A stretch of DNA of 64,000 bases from Ramlibacter paludis (GCF_022012305.1 NZ_JAKLTM010000004.1:310001-374000); one strand, 5' to 3'. Shown: positions 44,932 to 56,648, counted from the first letter of the stretch. Notes: generated by a model not told the origin, from the sequence alone. Translations and numbers: made by a program.

Positions 44932-46170
44932 TCAGGCGGCCGCAGGCTGCGGCGCGCGCGCGAGGCGCGCCTCGCGGATGGGCAGGTGGATCAGCGCGGC
45001 GCCGATCGCCAGCACGATGTCGATGTACCAGGCCCAGTCGTAGGCGCCGGTCCACTCGAACACCTTGCCGCCGAGCCAGGTGCCGGCGAAGGCGCCGATC
45101 TGGTGGGTGAGCATCACCAGGCCGAACAGCGTGGCCATGTTGGCCGGTCCGAAGAACTTGGCGACCAGGCCGGCGGTCGGCGGCACCGTCGCCAGGTAGG
45201 TCAGGCCCATCACCGCCGCGAACAAGAGCACGATCGGGCCGGTCTTCGGCGCGGCCAGGAACATCAGCACGAAGACGGCGCGCGCGGCGTAGAGCATGAC
45301 CAGCAGCGATTTCATGCGCCAGCGCTGCGTCGCCCAACCGACCGCGAGGCTGCCGACGATGTTGAAGAGGCCCAGCATCGCCAGCGCCCAGCCGCCCCAT
45401 TGCGGCGGCAGCCCGCAGGCGGCCACCATGCCGGGCAGGTGGATGGCCAGCAGCGCCACGTGGAAGCCGCAGACGAAGAAGCCGGCCAGCAGGAACAGGT
45501 AGTTGCGGTCACGGAAGGCCTCGGCCACCGCGGCCTTCGTGCCTTTCGGCTTCGCGTCAGCGGCCGTCGCGCCGTGCGAGGCCGGCGCACCGGAGCCGCG
45601 CAGCACCCACGCCGCCGGCAGCGATAGCAGCACGATCAGCCCCACGGCCTGCATCGCGCTGCCCCAGCCCAGGCTGACGATCCACGCCGCGGCAAGCGGC
45701 GCCACCGCGAACTGGCCGAAGGAGCCTGCGGCATTGACGATGCCGGTGGCGACCCCGCGCTTCTCGGCCGGGATCATGCGCATCGTCGCCGCCACCAGCA
45801 CCGCGGGGCCGGCCAGGCCGGAGCCGCCGGCGGCGATCACGCCGATCGCCAGGATCAGGCCCAGCGTCGTCGTCATATAGGGCGTGATGAAGGTGCCGAA
45901 GGCCGCCAGCAGCGCACCGGCGACGAGGACACGGCCCGGCCCCCAGCGATCCGCAATGGCGCCGGCGATCGGTTGCGTGAGCCCCCACCACAGCTGGCCG
46001 AAGGCGAAGGCGAGGCTGATCGCGCCGAGGCCGAGCCCGGTGCTGGTGTTCAGCGAAGGCAGGAAGAGGCCCATGCTCTGGCGCGAGCCCATGCTGAGCG
46101 CAAAGGTGCCGCCGGCGGCCAGCAGCACCAGCCAGTAGGCCAGCTTGCGCTGGCCGGACGCGTCATTCAT
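44932..46170 (-). CDS. MFS transporter
   Basis: 412 residues, 12 membrane helices, with the ADRWGPGRVLVAGALL loop 2-3 motif and GPAVLVAATMRMIPAEKRGVATG in the middle. Sequence style resembles the oxalate/formate-antiporter and monocarboxylate group of MFS. Substrate unknown. The start (ATG 46170) overlaps the end of the MarR gene by eight bases, so the regulator is translated first and the exporter is coupled to it. Confidence 0.85.
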   Translation of the reverse strand: MNDASGQRKLAYWLVLLAAGGTFALSMGSRQSMGLFLPSLNTSTGLGLGAISLAFAFGQLWWGLTQPIAGAIADRWGPGRVLVAGALLAAFGTFITPYMTTTLGLILAIGVIAAGGSGLAGPAVLVAATMRMIPAEKRGVATGIVNAAGSFGQFAVAPLAAAWIVSLGWGSAMQAVGLIVLLSLPAAWVLRGSGAPASHGATAADAKPKGTKAAVAEAFRDRNYLFLLAGFFVCGFHVALLAIHLPGMVAACGLPPQWGGWALAMLGLFNIVGSLAVGWATQRWRMKSLLVMLYAARAVFVLMFLAAPKTGPIVLLFAAVMGLTYLATVPPTAGLVAKFFGPANMATLFGLVMLTHQIGAFAGTWLGGKVFEWTGAYDWAWYIDIVLAIGAALIHLPIREARLARAPQPAAA

Positions 46171-46618
46171 CCGTCTCTCCTTCGGGGACGTCGGCCAGCA
46201 AGTCCTGGCATTCGTCCAGCAATGCATGCAGCGCCACCACGCGCTGCGCACCGAGCCGCTCGTTGAGCGCCTCCTGCGCGACGCGCCAGCGCCGCTGCGC
46301 CTCCTGCCGCTTGTCGCGCCCGGCCTGGGTGCAGTTCACCAGCCGGCTGCGCGCATCGGGTCCCGCGTCGAGTGTCACATAGCCGGCCGTGATCAGCAGT
46401 CGCAGATTGCGCGTGAGCGTCGAAGCGTCGACTTTCATCACGCCCGCGAGGTCCACCGGCCGGATCGGCCCCAGCTTCGCGACGTAGGAGAGCAACGAGT
46501 ACTGGGTGCCGCGCAAGCCGGTCTTGCCGACCTCGGCGTCGTAGTGCTGCGCCACCCGGCGCATCAGCTGGCGCAGCTTGAGGTTGGTGCAGCCATGCGG
46601 CTTGACAGCGGTGTCCAT
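46163..46618 (-). CDS. MarR family transcriptional regulator
   Basis: 151 residues. Winged helix with LAGVMKVDASTLTRNLRLLITAGYV as recognition helix region and the DARSRLVNCTQAGRDKRQEA wing, typical of MarR. The start ATG 46618 faces the PaaI-type gene; the intervening operator at 46633-46647 is probably its own site. It probably controls the MFS exporter and the thioesterase, which is inferred from arrangement. Confidence 0.9.
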   Translation of the reverse strand: MDTAVKPHGCTNLKLRQLMRRVAQHYDAEVGKTGLRGTQYSLLSYVAKLGPIRPVDLAGVMKVDASTLTRNLRLLITAGYVTLDAGPDARSRLVNCTQAGRDKRQEAQRRWRVAQEALNERLGAQRVVALHALLDECQDLLADVPEGETDE

Positions 46619-46632
46619 GCCGATTAGTGTAG

Positions 46633-46647
46633 CTGCAACTATTGCAG
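46633..46647. promoter_or_regulatory. Palindrome CTGCAA-CTA-TTGCAG, MarR-type operator
   Basis: Perfect 6-bp arms with 3-base spacer in the 56-base gap between divergent marR and paaI-like genes. A further TGCAACT half-site follows at 46649-46655. Confidence 0.65.
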
Positions 46648-46674
46648 ATGCAACTGTCCATGGAGAAGAACGCG

Positions 46675-47214
46675 ATGACCCAGATGAACCAGCTCGAAGC
46701 CTGGCTGGCCCAGGAACAGGAGATCCAGTCGCGGCTGGAAGCGGGCGCCGGTTGCGGCGTCGCGCGGCCCGAACAGGTGGCCTGCCGCAGCGGGCTGGAG
46801 ACGCTGCAGGCCATGCTGCGCGGCGAGCTGCCCTACCCGCCGATCGCGCGGACACTCTCCTTCCAGCTGCTGGAAGTCGATGCGGGACGCGCGGTGTTCC
46901 AGGGCCAGCCCGGGCCGGACCACCTCAATCCCATGGGCGGCATCCATGGGGGCTGGTATGCGACGCTGCTCGATTCCGCGCTGGGCTGCGCCGTGCACAC
47001 CATGATGCCGCCGGGGCGCGGCTACACCACCGCGGAACTGGGCGTGAACCTGGTCAAGGCGATCGGGCGCAACGTGCAGCGCGTGCGCGCCGAAGGCAAG
47101 GTGCTGCACTGCGGCCGGCAGCTGGCGACGGCGGAAGCACGCCTGGTGGGGCCGGACGGCACGCTGTATGCGCATGCCACGACGACCTGCCTCGTGTTCG
47201 AACTGCCGAAGTAG
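46675..47214 (+). CDS. PaaI family thioesterase (hotdog fold)
   Basis: 179 residues. The hotdog core shows the family blocks DHLNPMGGIHGGWYATLLDSALG and YTTAELGVNLVKA, which hydrolyse acyl- or phenylacetyl-type CoA thioesters. G-I-H-G-G with the Asp after LL gives the active-site pattern. ATG 46675 has GGAGAA (46662-46667) upstream. Longer starts at 46648 and 46660 overlap the operator region and lack ribosome sites. Divergent from marR. Confidence 0.87.
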   Translation: MTQMNQLEAWLAQEQEIQSRLEAGAGCGVARPEQVACRSGLETLQAMLRGELPYPPIARTLSFQLLEVDAGRAVFQGQPGPDHLNPMGGIHGGWYATLLDSALGCAVHTMMPPGRGYTTAELGVNLVKAIGRNVQRVRAEGKVLHCGRQLATAEARLVGPDGTLYAHATTTCLVFELPK

Positions 47215-47216
47215 TC

Positions 47217-47239
47217 GTCATCCCGCGCAGGCGGGAATC
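47217..47239. repeat. Dispersed extragenic repeat, REP-like (copy 4, half unit)
   Basis: GTCATCCCGCGCAGGCGGGA followed by ATC, overlapping the first bases of the tamB stop codon. It matches the left arm of the 41862 copy. Confidence 0.5.
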
Positions 47240-50200
47240 ACTTCTTCCCGCCGCCGATCCGGTCGAACGAATACGTGTAGATCAGGTCGATCCCCATCCG
47301 CTCCCCCGCTTCGGCCCGCACGGTGAGGCGGCGCGAGACGTCGTAGAAGATGTACAGCGTGCCCACCGCACCCGACAGGCTGCGCTCGTAGGCCGCATAG
47401 AAGTTGTCGGCAAAGCGCTTGCCCACCTTGACGATCGCGCTGCCGCCGGACGATCCCACCGACAGGTCGTCCAGTCCGAAGCGGCCCGCGATGCCCTTGC
47501 CGGTGCCGCCGCGGCTGGCCAGCAAGGCGGCAGCGGCCCGCTGCAGCAGCGCCGCTTCGGCGCCATCGCCCGAAGACGAGCGGCCCAGCACCAGCCACGA
47601 CAGCGTCTCCGCTTCCGACAAGCCGCCTTCGGAATACAGCTCCACGTGCGGCGCCTGCGCGCGCCCGCTCACCAGCACGCCGACGCGCTGCGTCAGGTTG
47701 GGACGGATCGCCAGCACGTCCAGCGCCGGGTTGTCCGCTGGGCCGGTGAAGCGCAGCTCGCCACGCTCGATGTTCATGCGCTGGCCGTAAGCCTCGTAGG
47801 TGCCACCGACCGTGCGGATCAGCCCGGTGATCTGCGGCAAGCCGAGCGACCGCCCTTTCACTTCCAGCGTGCCCGCCAGGCGCGTGTCGACACCGCGCCC
47901 GCTGACGCGGAAGTCCTGGCCGAGATCGAGCCCCAGCGTCAGCGTGACCGTGCGCCCCGCTTCCGTGGGCGCGGGACGCAGCTTGCGCTCGTCCCGCGTC
48001 TCCGCCACGCCGCGCGCTTCGCGCACCACCACGTCATCGCCGAGACGCGGCGGTGATTCGTCGGGGATCGTGATGCGGGCGCGGTCCACCGTGAGCTTGC
48101 CCGTGACGACCGTGCCGCCCTTCCCCATCTGCGCGCTCACGGGTCCGGACACCACCAGCTGCCGGTCGCTGCGGATGCTGGCGCGCAGTTGCACGAGCTG
48201 CGCTTCCCCCTGCAGCAGCGGACCTTCCGGCGTCCACTCGCCTTCGCCGCGCGCGGTGAGGCTGCCGCCGTCGCTGCCGCCCTCGGCGGCGCCATGCAGG
48301 GTGAACTCGCTCACCACCAGCTTCTGGCCCACAAGTTGCGCGCGCAGGCGGCCGTTGCGCAGCTCGATGCCGTCGACCACGGAACGCAGCGCCAGGTCGT
48401 CCGCCTGCACGGTGCCGGAGAGTTGCGGCTGCGCGCGCGTGCCCGCCAGCGTGACGTCGGCCAGCAGCGAGCCGCGCAAGCGCCAGCCCGGCGGCGCCAG
48501 CAGCGACCACACGCCGATGCGCGGCAGCTGCGCCTTCACGTTGCCCGCCAGCGGCGCCTGTTCGGCCCATTCCCAGCCGCCTTCCACCGGCGTGAGACGC
48601 GTGCGGATCCGTCCCTGCGCATGACCGGCGCGCTCGCTGTCCCACAGCAGGTCCAGCGTGAGCTGCTCACCCTGGCTGGAAAGCGTGAGCCGCGCGTCGC
48701 GCACGCCGGCGGCCACCCGCGCCTGCGCGCCGTCGGCGGTTTCGGCCAGCACGGTCACGTCACCCCGCACGCGCGCCAGCGATGCGTCGACCCGCACGTT
48801 GGCGCCGATCTGCGCATTCCATTGCGCATCGAACACGAGGTCGCCCGCCAGCGCGGAGCCGGCCAGCTGCGGGCCGCCCACCAGCTCGATCCAGGAAAGC
48901 GGCAGGCCGGCCAGCTTGCCGGTGGACGTGAGCTGCCCCTGCTGGCGCCGCACCGGTCCCCATGTGAGCAGTGCTTCGCCCGCCGGTGCCGCACCTTGCA
49001 CGTTGGGCGCGCGCAGCACCGCCTCGCCCGCGGCCAGTTCGAAGTTGCCGTTGCCGGCGCGCCAGTCGACCGCGCGCCGCAGCTGCAACTGCCACGGCCC
49101 GGGCGTGATGCCGGGATCCTGCACCTGCAAGGCCAGCGTCGCGACCTGCCCGTGCCAGCTGCCGGCCGTGCCCAGCGCGCCGCCGACGCGACCGGCCGCG
49201 GCGAGGCCCACCTTGCGCTGGCCACGTTCGAGCTGCAGGCGCACATCGAGCGCAGCATCGCGCAGGCGGCCATCGACGCGCACGTCGCCATCGCGCACGA
49301 CCCAGGGCGGCGGCGCCTGCACCGCGGCCGTTGCCACCGGCTGCCATTCGACGCCCTTGGCCTGCACGCGCGCCTGCACGGCGGGATCGCGCCAGCCGCC
49401 TTGCCAACCCAGGCTGCCATCCGCACGGCCACGCACCGCGCCGTGCGCCAGCGCTTCGCGCAGCATGGGGAAGCGGCGCAGCCACTGCTGCGCGGTCGCG
49501 AGGTCGTTGGCGGCCAGGGTGATGCTGCCGTTGCCGCGCGTCTCGGCCAGCGTGCCGCCCGCCTGCGCCTGCAAGCCCGGGGCGCGCAGTTGCAGCTTGC
49601 CCTCGCCGCCCAGGCTGGCGAGCTGCAGCACCAGGTCGCCCTCCAGCAATGCGTCGCTGGTGCGCACGCGCAAGGGCTTCAACGTCAGCGCCTCGCCGCT
49701 GTAGCGCCCCTTGGCCACGACTTCGCGCAACTCCAGCGCGGCCAGGGCCTGCTGCAGGTCGCCGCTGCCCTTGCGCGCGCGCACCGCGCCTTGCGCCTGC
49801 AGGGCGACATCGAAGTCGACCTCCGAGCCGCGGCCGGCCAGTTTCAGCGGACCGGTGAGCGGCAGCGAGGCCAGGCTCGTGTGCAGGCCCGCGGGATCGA
49901 CGTCGTCGACCCGGCCTTCGAAGCGCCAGCCATCGCCTTCCCACGCACCCTCGCCGGCCACGCTGCCGCCGGCCAGCTGCGCGCGCAGCTGCTTCACCAG
50001 CGCGGTGCCGCCGCGCCATTCGCCCTCGGCCTTGGCACTTTCGACCGGCAGGCGCTGCGCATCCCAGGGCCCGGCCAGGCCGTTGCGGACGTCGGCTTGC
50101 AGCTTCCACGCGCCGGCAGCGAGCGGGGCGACCTCCACATGGCCGGACAGCAGCGTGCGCGGCGCGGCCGGCCAGAACTGCGCCAGGTCCACGCGCCGGA

Positions 50201-51017
50201 AATCCGCCGCGCCCTGCGGCACCGGCATGGGATCGAAGGCGGTGATGCGCGCCGTGGCGGTCGCACTCGGCAGGTCGGCGGTCGCGCTGCCCGCGCGCGC
50301 CACCCGCAGCTGCGCGTTCGCATCGAGCTGCGCCAGCGGGCCTTTCAGCTGCGCGTCGAACTGCAGCGGCACCGGCGCCTTCGCGCCCGGCACGGCCGCC
50401 GCATACGTGCCGCCCAGCTTCGCATCGAGCTCCATCGCGCCGCGCGCCTGCAGCGTGCCCTTGCCCTGGTAGTTGCCGCCAGCGAACTGCAGCGACTTCA
50501 GATCGAGGTCGTGCTGGATGCCATCGAAGGCGTAGCGGCCGGCCAGTGCGGAAGCCTCGACCTTTGTCCGTCCCACATACGCCAGTTTCGCGACGACCAC
50601 CTCGTCGACGGTCACGCGCCAGGGCAGCACCAGCGCCGTCGGCGGCTTCAAGGGTTCGTTGCTGACCGCCCGCGTGTCGGTCACGCGCGCGCTGCCCACC
50701 CGCACCTGGTCCAGGCGCAAGGTGCGGCCCAGCAGCGCCAGCGGCTGCCACTCGAGCGAGATGTCCTGCGCTTCGAGCCGCAGGCCGTCCTGCTCCCAGA
50801 CGATGCGGTCGATGTGCCAGCCCGCGCGCAGCGAGCCGCGCACGCCTTCGCTGGTCAACGGCCGGCCCGCGGCCACGCGGCGCAGCGTCCATTCCAGCGA
50901 GCCTTCCTGCCCGGCCCACCACCAGAGGCCGGCCACGCTGACGACCAGCAGCAGCAGCACCCCCAGCAGGCCGCGCCAGGTCCAGGCCAGCACGCGCCGG
51001 GCATGTCGCGTGATCAA
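47238..51017 (-). CDS. tamB: Translocation and assembly module protein TamB
   Basis: 1259 residues. A single N-terminal membrane anchor (about residues 12-33, LGVLLLLVVSVAGLWWW) is followed by a very long beta-rich AsmA-like body. The C-terminal DUF490 region has GKRFADNFYAAYERSLSG and DLIYTYSFDRIGG, ending GGGKK. TamB spans the periplasm and works with TamA in outer-membrane protein or lipid delivery. The TTG start (51017) overlaps the tamA stop by two bases, so translation is coupled; no good ATG is available upstream. The stop lies within a REP-like element. Confidence 0.92.
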   Translation of the reverse strand: MITRHARRVLAWTWRGLLGVLLLLVVSVAGLWWWAGQEGSLEWTLRRVAAGRPLTSEGVRGSLRAGWHIDRIVWEQDGLRLEAQDISLEWQPLALLGRTLRLDQVRVGSARVTDTRAVSNEPLKPPTALVLPWRVTVDEVVVAKLAYVGRTKVEASALAGRYAFDGIQHDLDLKSLQFAGGNYQGKGTLQARGAMELDAKLGGTYAAAVPGAKAPVPLQFDAQLKGPLAQLDANAQLRVARAGSATADLPSATATARITAFDPMPVPQGAADFRRVDLAQFWPAAPRTLLSGHVEVAPLAAGAWKLQADVRNGLAGPWDAQRLPVESAKAEGEWRGGTALVKQLRAQLAGGSVAGEGAWEGDGWRFEGRVDDVDPAGLHTSLASLPLTGPLKLAGRGSEVDFDVALQAQGAVRARKGSGDLQQALAALELREVVAKGRYSGEALTLKPLRVRTSDALLEGDLVLQLASLGGEGKLQLRAPGLQAQAGGTLAETRGNGSITLAANDLATAQQWLRRFPMLREALAHGAVRGRADGSLGWQGGWRDPAVQARVQAKGVEWQPVATAAVQAPPPWVVRDGDVRVDGRLRDAALDVRLQLERGQRKVGLAAAGRVGGALGTAGSWHGQVATLALQVQDPGITPGPWQLQLRRAVDWRAGNGNFELAAGEAVLRAPNVQGAAPAGEALLTWGPVRRQQGQLTSTGKLAGLPLSWIELVGGPQLAGSALAGDLVFDAQWNAQIGANVRVDASLARVRGDVTVLAETADGAQARVAAGVRDARLTLSSQGEQLTLDLLWDSERAGHAQGRIRTRLTPVEGGWEWAEQAPLAGNVKAQLPRIGVWSLLAPPGWRLRGSLLADVTLAGTRAQPQLSGTVQADDLALRSVVDGIELRNGRLRAQLVGQKLVVSEFTLHGAAEGGSDGGSLTARGEGEWTPEGPLLQGEAQLVQLRASIRSDRQLVVSGPVSAQMGKGGTVVTGKLTVDRARITIPDESPPRLGDDVVVREARGVAETRDERKLRPAPTEAGRTVTLTLGLDLGQDFRVSGRGVDTRLAGTLEVKGRSLGLPQITGLIRTVGGTYEAYGQRMNIERGELRFTGPADNPALDVLAIRPNLTQRVGVLVSGRAQAPHVELYSEGGLSEAETLSWLVLGRSSSGDGAEAALLQRAAAALLASRGGTGKGIAGRFGLDDLSVGSSGGSAIVKVGKRFADNFYAAYERSLSGAVGTLYIFYDVSRRLTVRAEAGERMGIDLIYTYSFDRIGGGKK

Positions 51018-52810
51018 AACACGAACCCCGCGGTGATGTGCAGCCGGAGCTTTTGCGGCCGCAGGCCATACGCCAGCGCGGCGTCGATCGGGCCGACCGG
51101 GCTGCGCCACTTCACGCCGGTGCCGACGCCGGTGCTCGCGCGCAGGTCGTTCCACTTGTCGGCCACGGCGCCGCTATCCACGAAGAGCGTGTGCTCGAAG
51201 GCGGTGGGGCTGCCTTTCCAGGAGATCGGCCGCTGCCACTCGATGCTGCCCACCGCCAGCACCCGGCCCGGGCCCACCACGCCATCGGGGAGCGGCACGC
51301 CGATGTCCAGGTACTTGTAGCCCCTCACCGTGGTGTCGCCGCCCGTGCGGAACAACTGGGTGGCGGGGATCTGCGCGTCGTGCTGCGCGATCACCGTGCC
51401 CATCTCGCCGCGCAGCTGGATGCGGCCGACCTTCAGCGGTCGCAGCCACAGCCCGCGCACCAGCGTGCGCTGGAACAGCTTGTGGTCGCCGGCCAGCGTG
51501 ATGCCGCCGCCCAACTCGAAGCCGACGGCATACCCGCTGGTGGGCAGGGTGACGTTGTCGAAGTAGCGCCCGGTCCAGATGTAGTTGGCGCTCAGCGCGG
51601 AACCGGAGCCGGTATCCTGCGGCGTCAGCACCACGTTGTTCGGGTTGTCGACGGTGGAGTGCTCGTACTGCAGGTAGACGTTGCGCTCGATGTTCTCGCC
51701 GGTCTTGAAGCGGCCGCCGCGCAGGCGCTGGCTGTAGGTGACGAGGCGATCGTCGTCCAGCCGCTCGAAGCGCGCCAGCGTCGACCAGCGCCAGCCGTCC
51801 GGATCGGGAATGGCGGTCCACTCCGTCTGCGCGTAAGGGTTGCGCGTTTCCGCCTTCAGCTTGGTGATCGCGCGCCAGCCGATGCCCGGCAGCCGGTTGT
51901 GGGTGTGCTCCAGCGACGCGCGCGGACCGCCGTCGGTGGTGAAGCCCAGGCCGACCACGGCCTTCTGCAAGGGCGCCTCGCGCAAGGTGACCTGCACCGG
52001 CGCCGCCGCCGGGTCCGCGGCCGGGTCGACGAACAGGAAGGCCGAATCGAAGTAACCGCTGCCGGCCAGCCGCAGCTGCGCCTGCACCAGCTTCTCCTGG
52101 TCGTAGACCGCGCCCACGGGCAGGCGGGCGATGCGCGGCACCAGCACCGGGTCGTACCGTTCGATCCCGGTCACTTTCAGCTCGCCCAGGTGGAACACCG
52201 GCCCCGACTCCAGGCGCAGGCCCAGCTTCGCCTGCCGGCTGGAGGCGTCGACGTCGGCCAGGCTGTAGCTGATGCGGCCGGCCGGATAGCGGCGCGCCAG
52301 CAGGCGGCGGGTGGCCCCCGACTTGGCGGCGTCCCAGCCCGCCTGCGTGAAGTTGCGGCCCACCGGCAGCTCCCAGTCCTTGCGGATGCCCTCGCGCTGC
52401 TTGACGGCGTCCTCGTCGGGGCTGGTGGCAATGTCGCCTTCGAAGGCGATGTCGACGGCGGCGACCTTGGTCGTCTCGCCGGGCTCCACCGCCACCACCA
52501 GCTTGGGCCGCGGCGGCCCGGGCTCGCGCGTGATGCGCACCTCGGGCGAGAAGTAGCCCTGCGTCGCCAGCAGCTCGCGGGCGTCCTTGTCGGCCAGCAC
52601 CACCAGCCGCGCCAGCTCGGCGTCGTCGAGGTCGCTCACCTGCTGGTAGCGGCGCAGTTCGAGGTGCTTTTCCAGCAGCGTGCGCAGCGCGTCGGGCGCG
52701 CGCACGACGAGGTCGAAGGCGGGTTCGGTCTTGTCGGCCTGGGCCAACGCCGCCGGCGCCAGCAGCCAGAGCGCGGCCAGCGCCAGGGCGGCCAGGAGCG
52801 TGCGAATCAT
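51014..52810 (-). CDS. tamA: Outer-membrane translocation and assembly module protein TamA (Omp85 family)
   Basis: 598 residues. Signal peptide [20 protein letters not shown] cleaved near ALAQ. Three POTRA-like domains (about 30-260) precede a 16-stranded barrel. The [12 protein letters not shown] segment is the Omp85 VRGY/F lid motif, and the protein ends in Phe (ITAGFVF), the beta-signal. It acts with TamB in the outer membrane. The start ATG at 52810 places the signal peptide first. It lies immediately upstream of tamB, and is divergent to gloA. Confidence 0.93.
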   Translation of the reverse strand: MIRTLLAALALAALWLLAPAALAQADKTEPAFDLVVRAPDALRTLLEKHLELRRYQQVSDLDDAELARLVVLADKDARELLATQGYFSPEVRITREPGPPRPKLVVAVEPGETTKVAAVDIAFEGDIATSPDEDAVKQREGIRKDWELPVGRNFTQAGWDAAKSGATRRLLARRYPAGRISYSLADVDASSRQAKLGLRLESGPVFHLGELKVTGIERYDPVLVPRIARLPVGAVYDQEKLVQAQLRLAGSGYFDSAFLFVDPAADPAAAPVQVTLREAPLQKAVVGLGFTTDGGPRASLEHTHNRLPGIGWRAITKLKAETRNPYAQTEWTAIPDPDGWRWSTLARFERLDDDRLVTYSQRLRGGRFKTGENIERNVYLQYEHSTVDNPNNVVLTPQDTGSGSALSANYIWTGRYFDNVTLPTSGYAVGFELGGGITLAGDHKLFQRTLVRGLWLRPLKVGRIQLRGEMGTVIAQHDAQIPATQLFRTGGDTTVRGYKYLDIGVPLPDGVVGPGRVLAVGSIEWQRPISWKGSPTAFEHTLFVDSGAVADKWNDLRASTGVGTGVKWRSPVGPIDAALAYGLRPQKLRLHITAGFVF

Positions 52811-52901
52811 GGAGCCCGAACTATGGACGCGGCGGCGCCAGCCCGGCGTAGGCCGAATTCGACTCATGCGGCTGCGCGCGCGGGTCGCCATAATCGGCGC
52901 C

Positions 52902-53297
52902 ATGAGACTCCTCCACACCATGCTGCGCGTCGGCGACCTGCAGCGCTCCATCGATTTCTACACCCAGGTGCTGGGCATGAAGCTGCTGCGCACGACGGAG
53001 CGGCCGGAGCAGAAGTACTCGCTGGCCTTCGTCGGCTACGGCAGCAATCCCGAGCACGCGGAGCTGGAGCTTACCTACAACCACGGCGTGAGTTCGTACG
53101 ACCTTGGTAACGCCTACGGCCACATCGCGCTGGGCGTGCCGGACGCCTACGCGGCCTGCGACAGGATCCGCGCGGCCGGCGGCAACATCACGCGCGAGCC
53201 CGGCCCGGTCAAGGGCGGCAGCACCGTGATCGCCTTCGTGACGGATCCGGACGGCTACAAGATCGAGCTGATCCAGCGCGCGACGACGTCCGAGTAA
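52902..53297 (+). CDS. gloA: Lactoylglutathione lyase (glyoxalase I)
   Basis: 131 residues, standard for bacterial GloA. It isomerises the methylglyoxal-glutathione adduct. Metal ligands are visible as H5 in LLHTMLRV, Glu in ELELTYNHG, His in GHIALGV and Glu in IELIQR near the C-terminus, with [12 protein letters not shown] and DPDGYKIE motifs. ATG at 52902. Its last 43 bases overlap the 3' end of the convergent hydrolase gene. Confidence 0.95.
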   Translation: MRLLHTMLRVGDLQRSIDFYTQVLGMKLLRTTERPEQKYSLAFVGYGSNPEHAELELTYNHGVSSYDLGNAYGHIALGVPDAYAACDRIRAAGGNITREPGPVKGGSTVIAFVTDPDGYKIELIQRATTSE

Positions 53298-54079
53298 GCC
53301 CCGGGCAGCCCGAGCTCATGGTCGATGGCCATGTGGCTCATGGCCTTGGGCAGGACGGCCACGCGCGGCCCGGCCTTGTCCGCGAAGGCCTGCGCCTGCG
53401 CGCAGGAATGCGACCGCAGGCTGGAGCACACCAGCAACATGGGCGAGGCGACCATCTTGCCTTGCAGCGCGTGCACGGGCGACACGCTTTCCCAGAAGGT
53501 CCGGTCGCGGCCGAAGGCGCGGTCGTACAAGGGCGCATGGCGCGCGCGCATCAGCGCCGGCACGTCGAGCGCCGCTCCGTCCAGGTTGATGGTGGCGCGC
53601 CAGGGCTTCGCGCCTTGCGCTTGCGCAAGCTGCGGTGCCGCGTGCAGCAGCGCGACCAGGTGCCCGCCGGAGGAATGCCCCATCAGCACGACGCGCTGGC
53701 CGTCCGCGCCCCAGGACGCGGCCTTCTGCTGCACCAGCGCCAGCGCGCGGGCGACGTCCTGGGCCTGCACCAGCGGATCGGCCGCCGGCAGCAGCCGGTA
53801 GTTGACGGAGACGACCACGTAGCCGCGGGCCGTCCAGTAAGCGACCTTCGGGCGGATCATCGCCGCCGAGGCCTTGTCGCCGATGGCCCAGGCGCCGCCA
53901 TGCACCATCACCAGCACCGGGCCGGTGGGATGCAGGGGAACATAGGCGTCGATGCGCTGCAGCGGGTCGTCGCCGTAAGCGAGGTCGCGCACCGGCTGGA
54001 CGGCGGTGTCGGCCTGCGCCTGCGCCCCGCCACCCAGCAAGGCGGAGGCCAGGGCCAACGCGAGGAACGCCGCCCTCAT
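53255..54079 (-). CDS. Secreted alpha/beta hydrolase (esterase/lipase, HSL-like)
   Basis: 274 residues. Signal peptide [21 protein letters not shown]. Oxyanion motif [11 protein letters not shown] and nucleophile elbow GHSSGGH, plus acidic and His partners near the C-terminus ([13 protein letters not shown]). This fits a carboxylesterase or lactonase-like enzyme. As it follows eda-edd with a 4-base overlap, hydrolysis of a sugar lactone or ester is conceivable but unproven. It overlaps the end of gloA by 43 bases on the opposite strand. Confidence 0.82.
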   Translation of the reverse strand: MRAAFLALALASALLGGGAQAQADTAVQPVRDLAYGDDPLQRIDAYVPLHPTGPVLVMVHGGAWAIGDKASAAMIRPKVAYWTARGYVVVSVNYRLLPAADPLVQAQDVARALALVQQKAASWGADGQRVVLMGHSSGGHLVALLHAAPQLAQAQGAKPWRATINLDGAALDVPALMRARHAPLYDRAFGRDRTFWESVSPVHALQGKMVASPMLLVCSSLRSHSCAQAQAFADKAGPRVAVLPKAMSHMAIDHELGLPGAYSDVVARWISSIL

Positions 54080-54734
54080 GCGCGCGGCAGGCGCGCGGCT
54101 TCCCCGGCCAGCTGGGTGATGCGCGCCCAGTCGCCCTTCACCACCGCATCGCCCGGCGTCAGCCACGAACCGCCCACGCATTCCACGTTGAGGAGCGCCA
54201 GGAACTCGCCCGCGTTGGCCGGCGTCACGCCGCCGGTGGGACAGAACTTCACGTCGTTGAACGGGCCGTGCCAGGCCTTGAGCATCGCCGGGCCGCCCGC
54301 CTGCATGGCGGGGAAGAACTTGAGCGCCGCATAGCCGTCTTCCTGCGCCGCGAGGATCTCGCTGCCGGTGGCGACGCCGGGCAGCAACGCCAGTCCGAGG
54401 TCGTGGCACGCCTTGCCGATGGCATGGGTGTAGCCGGGGCTGACGGCAAAGCGAGCGCCCGCCATCGCCGCGGCCTGCGCATCGGCGGCGCTGCGCACGG
54501 TGCCCGCGCCGACCACGGCTTCCGGCACTTCCTTGGCGATCCGCTCGATGCAGGCCAGCGCCACCGGCGTGCGCAGCGTGACCTCCAGCATGCGGATACC
54601 GCCCGCAACCAGTGCGCGCGCCAGCGGCACCGCATGGGCGACATCGTTCAGGACGATCACCGGGATCACCGGCGCGTCCTGCATCACTTCCAGGGCCGAG
54701 GGCTTGCCACCGGCCGACCACTTTCCATCCGTGT

Positions 54735-54744
<10 letters not shown>
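54076..54744 (-). CDS. eda: 2-dehydro-3-deoxy-phosphogluconate aldolase (KDPG aldolase)
   Basis: 222 residues. Class-I aldolase of the Entner-Doudoroff pathway giving pyruvate and glyceraldehyde-3-phosphate. Schiff-base lysine K142 in ALKFFPA and E54 in [10 protein letters not shown], and a PTGGV ([11 protein letters not shown]) phosphate loop. It differs from the DgoA at 42823 in the EVTLRTP and KFFPA signatures, so the two are separate enzymes. The start ATG 54744 lies inside the end of edd (10-base overlap). The alpha/beta hydrolase follows with a 4-base overlap. Confidence 0.94.
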
Positions 54745-56552
<1,808 letters not shown>

Positions 56553-56558
56553 GGAAAT

Positions 56559-56625
56559 CCGGTAACTTTGTTTCGTCTCCATCGTACCCCCCGTCCAAGG
56601 CCCTTGGGGTTACGAACCGGTTACC
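56559..56625. promoter_or_regulatory. Candidate operators in the edd-chaC divergent gap
   Basis: CCGGTAAC (56559-56566) and AACCGGTTACC (56615-56625) resemble half and near-full sites of the E. coli gluconate repressor GntR type (GTTACCGGTAAC). A perfect palindrome CCAAGG-C-CCTTGG (56595-56607) lies between them. No LacI-type regulator gene is in the window. Confidence 0.4.
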
Positions 56626-56648
56626 AAAAGGCCCTACAGTCCTGCTTC

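Noticed and set aside
48189-51320. Very long open frame (over 1000 codons) on the strand opposite tamB
   Set aside because: Its product is almost all Arg, Ala, His, Gln and Gly with no motif, which is the usual shadow of a GC-rich gene. tamB on the other strand has clear domain features.
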